In this document: positions 15,522 to 24,209 of the stretch, one piece after another | Position numbering within the stretch: the first letter of the stretch is position 1 | Layout of the letters: each line of letters starts with the position of its first letter | Source of the DNA: Ruminococcaceae bacterium UBA3903 | GTDB lineage: Bacteria > Bacillota > Clostridia > Oscillospirales > Acutalibacteraceae | NCBI GenBank assembly: GCA_002391625.1 | Contig: DGFJ01000033.1 | Location: 1 to 64,000, forward strand | Direction of reading: 5' to 3' | DNA length: 64,000 nt | Program-made: the position numbers and the translations under genes | The notes under the pieces: generated by a model | Databases searched by the model: none | What the model was told of the DNA's origin: nothing | Seen by the model: the letters and a program-made list of their open reading frames with translations, nothing else

Positions 15522-17897
15522 CTATGGCTGCGGATTAACAGTTACAACACAGGACACCTCTAGCCCTCCAACAGTAGCTGTTACTTTTGCTGAGCCAGCA
15601 CCCTGTGCCGTTACCAAACCGTTTTGTGTAACCGTGGCAACACCTACGTTGTTGGATGTCCATGAAATCTGGTTATCATCGGTGTTTACAGGTGTCAAGG
15701 AAGCCTTTAGCTGTGACGTATCCCCAATATTTAATGTTATAGCAGCTGAATTAATTGAAACTGACTGCAGCGGAACGTGAACTACTATTTCACAAGTAGC
15801 TACATGACCCTGTCTAGTAGTAGCCGTAATCTTGGCTGTACCTGGGTTATGTGCTGTTACAACACCTCCTGCAGCTATAGTTGCTACGTTAGCGTTGCTT
15901 GTTGACCATGTTATAGATTTATCGCTGGTATCCTGAGGATTCCATAAAATAGTCAAGGTTTCCTCATCACCGCCGTTCATAGTCATTTGGCTATAGTCAA
16001 ACATTACAGACTCGTCTAAAATTGCCGGTGCTTCAGTAGCCGGTTCTGGCGGTGCCTCTGTAGCCGGAGGGTCTGTTTCCTGTTCCTCTACAGTTTCCAC
16101 ATTAGTGGCAGGCTGGGTTGGCTCGTCAAAATCATATAGCGTAAACATTCTTTCCTTACCCTGTAGGTTGCCCTTACCGTCATACCATGTGATGCTGCCA
16201 TCCTTGTATGCCTGACTAAACGTAGTAACCTTAGGCTTAGCTGATGTATTACCGCCGTAGTAGACATCAGGCCATAGAGGGTCAGCGTTTAGGCTGGCTT
16301 TATCAACGTCTACACTAGTGTCTTCTCCTGCACGTACCTTTCTGGCAACTACTACTGTCCTAAACTCGCTGTACTCGTATGAACAGGTTGATAACGTCAG
16401 CAGCTGGTCATCCTCGTTTACTGTTACCGGTGTATCTATCATGGAGCGTTCACGGACAAGGTGAACATAGTTCATAAACTCAGCATCACTGTCAAAGCTG
16501 CCTGTTAGGTAATTGAAAAATTTGCCTTGGGATTCCAGCGTATTAGTTTTAAAAACAGAGATTATTTTATAAACGCCATCTCCCTCTGGTGTATCAAAAT
16601 GTATAGTAGGTGTTTCCTTATAAAAGTCTAAATCCCCTTCATACTTACCATAATACATTAGGTTTTGGAACATACTGCCGTCATTCATATGATGACCATG
16701 CAGAATCATATTTTTAGAATTAGCACCTTTATCACTGCGGTAATCCATAAATATACTACCGTAGCCACTGTAATTTTTATCAAAATCTCTATACAGATAA
16801 TACTGGCTGTCGTCATCGTCACCCTCATGCTGTAAAACAGGGTAATCAATAACAGTGTTATCCAAGCTTAGCCATGCAACTATTTCATCATTTTGTTCCT
16901 TTAAAGCATCCCAATCGTGACTAATGGTAGCCAACACCTCACCTGATTCAGGGTCTGTTACTACTTCAGTAGCTTCGGTTTTAGCAACATCCCTTAGCTC
17001 ACGGTATTTTTCATTGTTTAAATATGGGTCAATAACCATTACCTTAATTAAAATAATTGCAGTTACAAGGAACACAATTATGGCAACATCAAAAATTATT
17101 TTTCTAACTACTTCCTTACCCTTATCCCCTTTAACAGGAATAAAGTTCCGTGTAAAAAAGTTACCAGTTTTCACCTTTGCATTATCTGGCACTTCTCCCA
17201 GCTCGGCAACCTTAGCCTCCTCTAAATCCAGCTCTCCAGGAATAGCTATCGGTGCTTTTTTAGCTTTCTTTTCATCGCTAACACTAGAAATCTCGTTACC
17301 TATCTGTGGTGTTCTTTCTGACATACCGTCAATAGGTACGTTATTAAGAGAAAACTTTATGCCCTTAGCACATAATTGGTTATCAGCAATAGGATTTACA
17401 GCTATGGCTTCCTTTATTGCCTGTGGTACAGCTATTTCTAAGGTCTGTCTGCCCATCTTTGGCAATAAAACGATTTTCTTTCCATTTAAAAAGAAACAAT
17501 ATCCCTTAAAGCCACCGCCTAGATTATCCAAATACACTCCGTTGGCTACCTCTGTGCCTATAGAATAATCATGTGTAGTACCAGAGTTTTTGCCATACAT
17601 ATAATCCTTTTCTACTGTATTGCCCTTTGCACACAGACCACAAACAGCATTATAAGTTATACTGCTGTCAGGATGCTCATCAAACGCATTTGGCACCAAA
17701 ATAATATCAATATTTTCATGAGGTGAAACCGATTGTTTAATACTCTGAACTATCTTTTGTCGTTCCTCGTTCAGTCTAGTTTTATAAACAACGTTTACCT
17801 TTATGACGCGCAGGCTCTCTGCAATAGATGGTAGCACCTCATCTATTGCTTTAAACTGTTCTCCTGTTTTTCGCATTAAATATATTTCTGCATTCAT
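15522..17897 (-). CDS. Class B sortase with cytoplasmic N-terminal domain and C-terminal Big2 domains
   Basis: A 791-residue tripartite protein. Residues 1-170 form a predicted alpha/beta cytoplasmic domain with a weak MoCF/CinA-like look; a charged linker follows; one membrane segment spans about 268-288. Residues 325-520 are a class B sortase with His402 (ILHGHHMNDGSMF), Cys505 (TLSTC) and Arg513, so catalysis should be intact. After a Pro/Thr/Glu-rich linker (590-625) come two Big2 Ig-like domains (about 630-708 and 709-790). The start is ATG with AGGAGG seven bases upstream. Sortases usually end after the catalytic domain and lack a large cytoplasmic head, so the layout is unusual. No sorting-signal substrate is nearby. 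Confidence 0.88.
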   Translation of the reverse strand: MNAEIYLMRKTGEQFKAIDEVLPSIAESLRVIKVNVVYKTRLNEERQKIVQSIKQSVSPHENIDIILVPNAFDEHPDSSITYNAVCGLCAKGNTVEKDYMYGKNSGTTHDYSIGTEVANGVYLDNLGGGFKGYCFFLNGKKIVLLPKMGRQTLEIAVPQAIKEAIAVNPIADNQLCAKGIKFSLNNVPIDGMSERTPQIGNEISSVSDEKKAKKAPIAIPGELDLEEAKVAELGEVPDNAKVKTGNFFTRNFIPVKGDKGKEVVRKIIFDVAIIVFLVTAIILIKVMVIDPYLNNEKYRELRDVAKTEATEVVTDPESGEVLATISHDWDALKEQNDEIVAWLSLDNTVIDYPVLQHEGDDDDSQYYLYRDFDKNYSGYGSIFMDYRSDKGANSKNMILHGHHMNDGSMFQNLMYYGKYEGDLDFYKETPTIHFDTPEGDGVYKIISVFKTNTLESQGKFFNYLTGSFDSDAEFMNYVHLVRERSMIDTPVTVNEDDQLLTLSTCSYEYSEFRTVVVARKVRAGEDTSVDVDKASLNADPLWPDVYYGGNTSAKPKVTTFSQAYKDGSITWYDGKGNLQGKERMFTLYDFDEPTQPATNVETVEEQETDPPATEAPPEPATEAPAILDESVMFDYSQMTMNGGDEETLTILWNPQDTSDKSITWSTSNANVATIAAGGVVTAHNPGTAKITATTRQGHVATCEIVVHVPLQSVSINSAAITLNIGDTSQLKASLTPVNTDDNQISWTSNNVGVATVTQNGLVTAQGAGSAKVTATVGGLEVSCVVTVNPQP

Positions 17898-17986
17898 AAA
17901 AAATCCTCCTGCTGCAACTTTTGGGATTATTTTCACATTCTATATAATTAAGAAATAAAAGCTATTACTTACCTAGTTTTAATGTA

Positions 17987-19171
17987 TCAGCTTTTTTTAC
18001 CATAACCTATTTTTGTTAGCTTTAAGCTGCCCATTGCTCTATCTATCATACCATCTATATCTAAAATTTCTTCCGCCTGTTTAACATATTTTAATACAGG
18101 TCTAGTACGGGGATGCTTTGGGGTAAATACAGTGCAGCAATCCTCAAAAGGCTCTATTGACGTATCAAATGTGCCTATTTTTCTGGAGATAACAACTATC
18201 TCGTCCTTGTCCATACCAATCAGCGGTCTAAAAACAGGCATTGAACAAGCCTCGTCGGTACAGGCTATGGCGTGTATAGTTTGGCTGGCAACCTGACCTA
18301 AGCTTTCACCTGTTATTAAAGCCGCACATTCCTTCTGCTGTGCAATGCGTTGGCTAATATTCATCATAAACCTACGCATTATTATAGTAAACAGCTCCTC
18401 AGGGCATTTTTCCTTTATCTGCTCCTGTATTTCTGTGAACGGCACTGTGTACATATTCAATCTGCCGCTGTACCTTGACACTGTTTCCAACAGCCTGTAA
18501 ACCTTGTCCTCTGCACGCTCGCTAGTATATGGTGGGCTGGCAAAATGTACAGCAGTCAGCTCAATACCTCTTTTTGCCATCATATAAGCCGCCACAGGGC
18601 TGTCTATACCCCCAGATATTAATATTACAGCCTTACCACCAGTACCTACCGGTATACCGCCTGCACCATGGATAACACCGCCACGCACATATGCACCAAA
18701 GTCACGAACCTCTACTGTAACCGTTAGCTGTGGGTTTCTGACATCCACCTTTAGATGAGGAAACTTGGCAGATATAAAACCACCTAGGTCAGCACATATC
18801 TGAGGTGATGTCAAGGGAAACCGCTTATCAGCACGTTTAGCCTCCACCTTAAAGGTTGAAACGTCCTCCAGCTCCTCTGATAAATAGTCAATGGTCTTTG
18901 CCTTTATATCGTCCATATCCTTTTGTGCTACACAAGCACGAGAAAATGTAGCTATACCAAAGGTTTTTCCTACTATTTCTGTAGCCTGCTCCATATCAGC
19001 ATTATCTTCCATTGGTTTTATATATATAGTTGATTGTGCAATCTTAATTTGAAACCTTCCTGCCAAGGATAATCTGTTGCGTAGATTTTTAAGCAGCACA
19101 TCCTCAAACGTATGCCTGTTTAAACCCTTTAAAACAATTTCTCCGACCTTTACCAATATAATTTCTTCCAT
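17987..19171 (-). CDS. thiI: tRNA 4-thiouridine synthase ThiI
   Basis: A 394-residue ThiI that adenylates U8 of tRNA and inserts sulfur, also linked to thiamine thiazole synthesis. Order: NFLD, THUMP (about 60-165) and a PP-loop ATPase with LISGGIDSPVAAYMM (SGGxDS). There is no C-terminal rhodanese domain, as in Bacillus ThiI, where a dedicated cysteine desulfurase supplies sulfur. That partner is encoded 33 bases upstream on the same strand. Confidence 0.95.
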   Translation of the reverse strand: MEEIILVKVGEIVLKGLNRHTFEDVLLKNLRNRLSLAGRFQIKIAQSTIYIKPMEDNADMEQATEIVGKTFGIATFSRACVAQKDMDDIKAKTIDYLSEELEDVSTFKVEAKRADKRFPLTSPQICADLGGFISAKFPHLKVDVRNPQLTVTVEVRDFGAYVRGGVIHGAGGIPVGTGGKAVILISGGIDSPVAAYMMAKRGIELTAVHFASPPYTSERAEDKVYRLLETVSRYSGRLNMYTVPFTEIQEQIKEKCPEELFTIIMRRFMMNISQRIAQQKECAALITGESLGQVASQTIHAIACTDEACSMPVFRPLIGMDKDEIVVISRKIGTFDTSIEPFEDCCTVFTPKHPRTRPVLKYVKQAEEILDIDGMIDRAMGSLKLTKIGYGKKS

Positions 19172-19204
19172 TAATAAAATCCTTCCAATTAACTCACTGT
19201 GTTT

Positions 19205-20344
19205 TTATGCCTTCATCAAGGTTTTTACACCCTGCTTTAATGCTGACACCAGCATATCTATATGTTCAATTGTGTTATATTTTGAAAAGCTTACCCTTAT
19301 AGCTGAATCAATTGCCCTTGCGTCTAAGCCCATTGCCTGTAGCACATGGCTTTTTTGACCCTTTGCACAGGCAGAACCGCTGGACACATAAACGCCCTGA
19401 TTTGCCAAAAAATGCAGCATGGTTTCGCTGCGAATACCCAAAACAGAAAAGTTCAAAATATATGGCAAGCAGTCCTGTGACGAATTAATGTGAATTTGTG
19501 ATATTTCACATAGCTGTTGTCGTAAGTAATCGTTAAGCTGTTGTATCTGTTCTATATTATTATAGTCAATTTCCTGTACCGCCTGTCCAAAGCCACCGAT
19601 TAAGGGCGTAGCCTGTGTGCCTGGACGCAGACGTTTTTCCTGTTCTCCGCCAAACTGTCGTGGCAGCACACGAACACCTTTTTTTATGTACAATGCACCT
19701 GTACCCTTAGGTCCGTGAATTTTATGTGCTGTTATTGTTATAATATCAGCACGCAGCGTAGATGCCTTTACTGGTATTTTGCCAAAGGCTTGTACACAAT
19801 CACAATGAACAACCGCTGGTGCATTTTTTCTTTTTATAATGCGAGCAAGCTTTTCCACTGGCTGTACAGCACCTATTTCATTGTTAACGTACATTAGAGA
19901 AACTAAGATAGTATCCTCGTTAACCGCATTTTCTATATCCTCAGCATCAACAACGCCCTGACAATTAGGTGTCAAAAACACCACATCAAAGCCCATAGCC
20001 TGTAAATGCTTACAGGTGGAGATAACGGATGAATGCTCCGACTGGCTGGTAACTATTCTATTGCCCATACGTTTTCTGGCATTTGCTACACCCATTATGG
20101 CTAGGTTGTTAGCCTCTGTACCACCGCTGGTAAAGGTTATCTCCTGTGGTGTTACACCTAAAGCTGTAGCTATGTTTAATCTGGCTTTTTCCATTTCTCT
20201 TTCAGCGTTTATGCCCATAGAATGAAGTGACGACGGGTTCCCGTAATTTTCTGTTAAAAGCGTTGCAACCGCCTGTGCAGCAGCGGGGCTGACAGCCGTA
20301 GTTGCGCTGTTATCCAAATATGCCTTACTATTAATACTTGTCAC
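19205..20344 (-). CDS. Cysteine desulfurase (IscS/NifS-like, ThiI partner)
   Basis: A 379-residue PLP enzyme that releases sulfur from cysteine as enzyme persulfide. The PLP lysine lies in ITITAHKIHGPKGTG and the active cysteine in SSGSACAKGQKSHVL. Its place before thiI, as in Bacillus nifZ-thiI, points to tRNA thiolation rather than general Fe-S assembly. The start is odd: the only in-frame standard codon is a GTG embedded in GAGGTG, while an ATT codon 12 bases on is ideally spaced from that same site. A TTGGAA-17-TATAAT promoter lies upstream. Confidence 0.93.
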   Translation of the reverse strand: MTSINSKAYLDNSATTAVSPAAAQAVATLLTENYGNPSSLHSMGINAEREMEKARLNIATALGVTPQEITFTSGGTEANNLAIMGVANARKRMGNRIVTSQSEHSSVISTCKHLQAMGFDVVFLTPNCQGVVDAEDIENAVNEDTILVSLMYVNNEIGAVQPVEKLARIIKRKNAPAVVHCDCVQAFGKIPVKASTLRADIITITAHKIHGPKGTGALYIKKGVRVLPRQFGGEQEKRLRPGTQATPLIGGFGQAVQEIDYNNIEQIQQLNDYLRQQLCEISQIHINSSQDCLPYILNFSVLGIRSETMLHFLANQGVYVSSGSACAKGQKSHVLQAMGLDARAIDSAIRVSFSKYNTIEHIDMLVSALKQGVKTLMKA

Positions 20345-20379
20345 CTCTTATGGTAAAGTTAGATTTGTACTCAACTTAC

Positions 20380-20408
20380 ATTATACACAAATTTAGGCTA
20401 TATTCCAA
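20380..20408 (-). promoter_or_regulatory. Promoter for cysteine desulfurase-thiI
   Basis: Minus strand TTGGAA (20408-20403), 17-base spacer, perfect TATAAT (20385-20380). Confidence 0.65.
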
Positions 20409-20509
20409 TAGTTGTTTTAAATTTAACAAATTGTTCTAAAATGACAACTGATAAGGAATAAAAACACAGCATATTGGGAAAAATTTTTGTTGTAAGGAAG
20501 TGATAATCT

Positions 20510-20956
20510 ATGAAAATTTCCAAAAACCAATATTCAAAAATGACTGAAAAAGCCTCACCCAACAGCCCCATACTTAAAAACTGTATAATGGCATTTCTCG
20601 TTGGTGGTGCATTTTGCACCCTTGGTCAAATGCTGATAAACCTATATATGTACTTTGGTATGGAGCAAAAGGACAGCCGTACGCTAACATCTATCACGCT
20701 GGTCTTTTTGGGAGCGTTGCTGACAACTATTGGTGTATATGACAATTTGGCAAAGCACGCTGGTGCGGGCAGCTTAGTTCCTATAACGGGCTTTGCAAAC
20801 TCTATTGTTTCCCCTGCTATTGAATTTAAAAGCGAGGGCTATGTTCTGGGTTTAGGTGCTAAAATGTTTATCATAGCTGGTCCTGTTTTAGTTTACGGTA
20901 TAACCACATCAGTAATTTATGGCATAATTTACTATATCTATACTTTGTTTATATAA
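20510..20956 (+). CDS. spoVAC: Stage V sporulation protein AC
   Basis: A 148-residue membrane protein of the SpoVAC family, part of the SpoVA channel that moves dipicolinic acid in sporulation and germination; SpoVAC is reported to behave as a mechanosensitive channel. Four hydrophobic helices and the conserved GVYDNLAKHAGAGSLVPITGF loop are clear. AAGGAAGTGAT precedes the ATG. The usual neighbours spoVAD and spoVAE are absent; the next gene is on the opposite strand. A forespore sigma-G promoter is plausible upstream but I could not fix one. This implies an endospore former. Confidence 0.93.
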   Translation: MKISKNQYSKMTEKASPNSPILKNCIMAFLVGGAFCTLGQMLINLYMYFGMEQKDSRTLTSITLVFLGALLTTIGVYDNLAKHAGAGSLVPITGFANSIVSPAIEFKSEGYVLGLGAKMFIIAGPVLVYGITTSVIYGIIYYIYTLFI

Positions 20957-21048
20957 TAGCCCTTATATTTAATTTTGTTACAGCAAAGGCAAGGATGCGT
21001 AGGGGTGAAAAAAAGCTTCACATAGCTTATTTATCGTTATATTTAATA

Positions 21049-21087
21049 TGGCACAGAAGAATGGTATTGTACCATTTTTCTGTGCCA
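21049..21087. terminator. Bidirectional terminator between convergent genes
   Basis: A long hairpin: TGGCACAGAA (21049-21058) with TTCTGTGCCA (21078-21087), then AATGGTA with TACCATT around a 3-base loop, one mismatch in between. It sits between spoVAC and the minus-strand gene at 21101. Confidence 0.75.
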
Positions 21088-21100
21088 TTGTTATTACATA

Positions 21101-21532
21101 TCACAAAAATTCTTTTAGCTTCTTCACATTGTTTTCTTCCATTTTTCCCAGCTCCTTCATCAGCGACAAGCTTTCTGGCTTGGCATCAGCCTTATATTCC
21201 CGTGACTTTTTAATAGACTGTACAATGCCCATATTGCTACCAAGCACAAGCATTTCAGCTATATGTGAAGCAGAGTGATCTGTCATGGTCTGCATATTGA
21301 CCATTAGATAGGTCTTCATCTTTTCCATTGCTGACAAGCCTTTTTCATCTATACCGCTGTCATTTAGCATTTGCTGTGCCCTTTGATGAATATCCTGATA
21401 CTCCGTAAGCTGTGATTTTAACTGCTCCTGAAGGTCTGTCTGTTCTACCATAGGTAAAAGCTGTGTTATTGTGTTTACCCCCATTTGAGAGTTTTGGTAA
21501 ACAAAGTTTAGTAGCTCTGAATTGCTGTTCAT
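21101..21532 (-). CDS. Helical-bundle protein, conserved in clostridia, function unknown
   Basis: 143 residues, almost entirely helical, with a four-helix-bundle (ferritin-like) pattern: ELLNFVYQNSQMGVNTITQL, LKSQLTEYQDIHQRAQQML, MEKMKTYLMVNMQTM and SHIAEMLVLGSNMGIVQSI. No signal peptide, no cysteines, and no clear di-iron EXXH pairs, so an oxidase role is not supported. I recall similar clostridial hypothetical proteins but no function. It stands alone, convergent with spoVAC. Confidence 0.75.
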   Translation of the reverse strand: MNSNSELLNFVYQNSQMGVNTITQLLPMVEQTDLQEQLKSQLTEYQDIHQRAQQMLNDSGIDEKGLSAMEKMKTYLMVNMQTMTDHSASHIAEMLVLGSNMGIVQSIKKSREYKADAKPESLSLMKELGKMEENNVKKLKEFL

Positions 21533-21591
21533 ATTATCACACTCCTGTACTTATTATCCTCTGACAGCCGTGTAATATACGCCCCTTACAA

Positions 21592-21622
21592 AAAAAGCAG
21601 CCACTCCTGTGACTGCTTTTTC
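21592..21622 (-). terminator. Terminator of the dockerin gene
   Basis: AAAAAGCAG-x-CAC / GTG-x-CTGCTTTTT stem with a 4-base loop, followed by seven T on the minus strand. Confidence 0.8.
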
Positions 21623-21634
21623 TCATTTTTATTT

Positions 21635-21964
21635 TTACTTAGCTGGAAATTCTGTGATAATTTTTGCAATATATTGCTGTACCAAAACTAAATCTGAAAC
21701 AGTAATCCTGCCGTCGCAATCAACATCCGCAGCCGTAAATCTTTCATCCTTTAAATCATACAGCTTTATAAGATTCTTCTTGATTAATAAAACGTCCTTT
21801 CCGTTGATAACAGCGTCACCGTTAATATCACCTAATGTTACGCCAGTACCTTGGGTGCCAATATTTTGTGTGGAAACGCCAACCGCACCAGCTGATACTG
21901 TCATTGTCACGCACATAGCCACACCTGTCAAAGCTGATAAAAATTTTTTTGCTGTCATTTTCAT
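21635..21964 (-). CDS. Secreted dockerin type I domain protein
   Basis: 109 residues: a signal peptide (MKMTAKKFLSALTG and the following hydrophobic stretch, ending near AGA), a short linker, then one dockerin type I domain with two calcium-loop/helix repeats (GDINGDAVINGKDVLLIKKN and ADVDCDGRITVSDLVLVQQ). No catalytic or binding module is attached, so the protein is little more than an exported dockerin. It may bind a cohesin on a surface scaffold or use its duplicated loop for calcium-dependent dimerisation. No cohesin is encoded in the window. The second in-frame ATG is a possible start. Confidence 0.85.
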   Translation of the reverse strand: MKMTAKKFLSALTGVAMCVTMTVSAGAVGVSTQNIGTQGTGVTLGDINGDAVINGKDVLLIKKNLIKLYDLKDERFTAADVDCDGRITVSDLVLVQQYIAKIITEFPAK

Positions 21965-22331
21965 ACATCCTTCCAACTAATTATTTTTTAAGTAAAAAAC
22001 AAGGATTTTATTTCCACTAAAATTATACCCTTATGAACAAACAAATACCAGTATTTTCAAGGTGATTTTAAAAGTTGGTGGCTTGTTAATATAATTTTAA
22101 AAATACCAACAGCTTTTTTGTTGTTTAGTTAATATTGCCTTATAAAACCTTAAGACAAAGTAGGATTTTTCTAGTGAATTTCCCAGTATAGAGCCATTTT
22201 TTCTAATATAGTAAAACATTATATTAACCATATTTACCTTTATACAATCAGGAATTTTACGTCATTTTTAGTCATATTCAGTCATTGATTTTGATAGAAT
22301 TCCGCCATATTAGTATCGTCTGTATTTCCCT

Positions 22332-22369
22332 CATATTGTTTTTATAGGCTTGTCAATATGAACAATATG
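22332..22369. promoter_or_regulatory. Inverted repeat across the ABC exporter promoter
   Basis: CATATTGTT (22332-22340) and AACAATATG (22361-22369) are perfect 9-base inverted arms 20 bases apart that bracket the -35 box and enter the spacer. This is the position of a repressor operator. Confidence 0.45.
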
Positions 22370-22378
22370 TTTTATACT
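22350..22378 (+). promoter_or_regulatory. Promoter for the ABC exporter-nucleotidyltransferase pair
   Basis: TTGTCA (22350-22355), 17-base spacer, TATACT (22373-22378). It would give a 5' leader of about 110 bases. Confidence 0.65.
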
Positions 22379-22493
22379 ATTCTTAACCAATAAAATAGGT
22401 CTAACATATGAAACTTGTTAACCATCTATTGTTGCTTTAATTAATATAATGCCACATTTAGTTAAGTCTAATCTATAAAAAGGAAAATAAATC

Positions 22494-24182
22494 ATGCTTA
22501 AAAGCGGAGATTTCAACACTACAAAATGGATATACAAGCGTTTGCGTAAACACCGTATTAAAATGCTTATTTTAATATTAGCAAACGTCATAGCCGGAGC
22601 CCTTGGTTCTGTTATGGCGATTATCTGCAAAAACATAATTGACACCGCCATAGGTCAAAACATAAATGGTGTTATTTTATTTGCATTGTGCCTGCTGGGC
22701 ATAATCCTAATACAATTCGGATTAAAGCTTTTCTGTGATAACCTACAGGAATATATTCGTGCTAGGGTATGTCAAAATTTTCAAAGCGACCTGCTGTATA
22801 AAATAGAAAAGAAAAAATATCCCAATTTATCTAAATATCACAGCGGTGTGCTGATGACTCATTTATTTAGCGATGTTGGTATAATTTCCTCCAACGTAGC
22901 TGGTCTGCTGCCCACATTTGTAAATGTTGTAACACGTTTGGTAACATCGTTAACATTGTTATTTTACTTTGACACCTTTTTAGGCACCATCTCATTAATA
23001 GCTGGTGTTTGCGGGCTGTCATCTATTATATTAATCAGAAAAAAAATAAAAATACTCCATAAGGATGTACAAAAACAGTCTGGTAAGCTGCGTTCTATTA
23101 TGCAGGAAATTGTCACCAAGCTACTGCTCATAAAAATTTTTCGTGCTGAGGACACTATGCATCAGGAGGCAGAAAAATATCAGGAAAGCTTCTTTAAATC
23201 ACAGATGAAACGCAGGGGCTACACTATTACTGTAAACAACAGCTTAGGCTTGATTTTTAAGTTTGGCTACCTATTGCTTATAATCTGGGGTGCTGTGGGG
23301 CTGTTTAACGGTACATTAACATATGGTACATTAACAGCCGCCATACAGCTGTCATCACAGATACAGGACCCATTTAACACGCTATCTGGCTTTGCACCTG
23401 CTTTTGCAGAAACAACCGCCTCTGCTGAACGTATCATTGCCCTAGAAAACTTGGAAAATGACGATTTCACTCAGGGCATACCCAGTAATTTGTACGACAA
23501 TCTAAAATGTATAGAATGCAGCAATATATCCTTTCGATATGATGCTTCCATCCACAGCAACGATAACGTTTTCAGCAATGCCCACGTTACAATAAACAAG
23601 GGTGACTTTATTGGCATTACAGGCACCTCTGGAGGTGGCAAAAGCACATTATTTTATTTAATGCTTGGCATATACGAGCCCTTGACTGGCGAAGTCAGGT
23701 TTTGTGAAAATAAAGGTAACAGCTATGCTCCATGTGATATGGCACGAAGCCTATTTTCATATGTACCACAGGGAAACTGTTTATTTACAGGTACAATCAA
23801 ACAAAACATAGCTTTTTTTAGCGAAGCTATAGACGAAGAAAAGGTTATAAGGTCAGCTAAGTCTGCGTGTGCCTTGGATTTTATTAACCAGCTGCCAAAT
23901 GGCTTTGATACATTATTAGGTGAAAACGGAGTTGGCATATCAGTGGGACAGGCACAGCGTGTAGCCATTGCCAGAGCCATATACAGTGAAGCACCTATAA
24001 TGCTGTTAGATGAGGCTACCAGTGCCTTGGACGTTAAAACCGAAAAACAGCTGTTAGAAAACATCAGCCATTTACATAACAAAACCTGTTTAATTGTTAC
24101 CCACCGTTTAGAGGTATTGGCAATCTGTGACAGAACAATAAATATAACAGCCGACGGTAAAATTCAGGAACAACAGCTGTAA
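22494..24182 (+). CDS. ABC exporter, fused membrane and ATPase domains
   Basis: A 562-residue half-transporter of the ABC-B exporter type that should act as a homodimer. The membrane domain (about 20-310) has six helices; the ATPase has Walker A GTSGGGKST (377-385), Q-loop VPQGN, signature ISVGQ (482-486; Val replaces the usual first Gly of LSGGQ), Walker B IMLLDEATSALD and H-loop His537. There is no N-terminal C39 peptidase, so it does not trim leader peptides. The next gene (27 bases on) is a PF14907-type nucleotidyltransferase, a pairing seen in some peptide-modification loci. The cargo is unknown. Confidence 0.9.
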   Translation: MLKSGDFNTTKWIYKRLRKHRIKMLILILANVIAGALGSVMAIICKNIIDTAIGQNINGVILFALCLLGIILIQFGLKLFCDNLQEYIRARVCQNFQSDLLYKIEKKKYPNLSKYHSGVLMTHLFSDVGIISSNVAGLLPTFVNVVTRLVTSLTLLFYFDTFLGTISLIAGVCGLSSIILIRKKIKILHKDVQKQSGKLRSIMQEIVTKLLLIKIFRAEDTMHQEAEKYQESFFKSQMKRRGYTITVNNSLGLIFKFGYLLLIIWGAVGLFNGTLTYGTLTAAIQLSSQIQDPFNTLSGFAPAFAETTASAERIIALENLENDDFTQGIPSNLYDNLKCIECSNISFRYDASIHSNDNVFSNAHVTINKGDFIGITGTSGGGKSTLFYLMLGIYEPLTGEVRFCENKGNSYAPCDMARSLFSYVPQGNCLFTGTIKQNIAFFSEAIDEEKVIRSAKSACALDFINQLPNGFDTLLGENGVGISVGQAQRVAIARAIYSEAPIMLLDEATSALDVKTEKQLLENISHLHNKTCLIVTHRLEVLAICDRTINITADGKIQEQQL

Positions 24183-24209
24183 ACCTATGGGAAAGGATAT
24201 GACGCTTCT

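Larger units (their letters stand above)
21965..22493. other. 529-base AT-rich intergenic region
   Basis: It holds the leader of the dockerin gene on the minus strand and the control region of the ABC exporter on the plus strand (promoter at 22350-22378, inverted repeat 22332-22369). The one small reading frame with a ribosome site is a 44-codon frame at 22097-22231 on the minus strand, which I do not regard as convincing. No RNA structure was recognised. Confidence 0.5.

Noticed and set aside
20430..20490. Sigma-G promoter candidate (CATATTG) upstream of spoVAC
   Set aside because: The -35-like sequences are wrongly spaced or poor; I could not fix one with confidence.
22408..22440. Possible 10-residue leader peptide (MKLVNHLLLL) upstream of the ABC exporter
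   Set aside because: Too short to tell from chance in AT-rich DNA, no run of regulatory codons and no attenuator hairpin seen.
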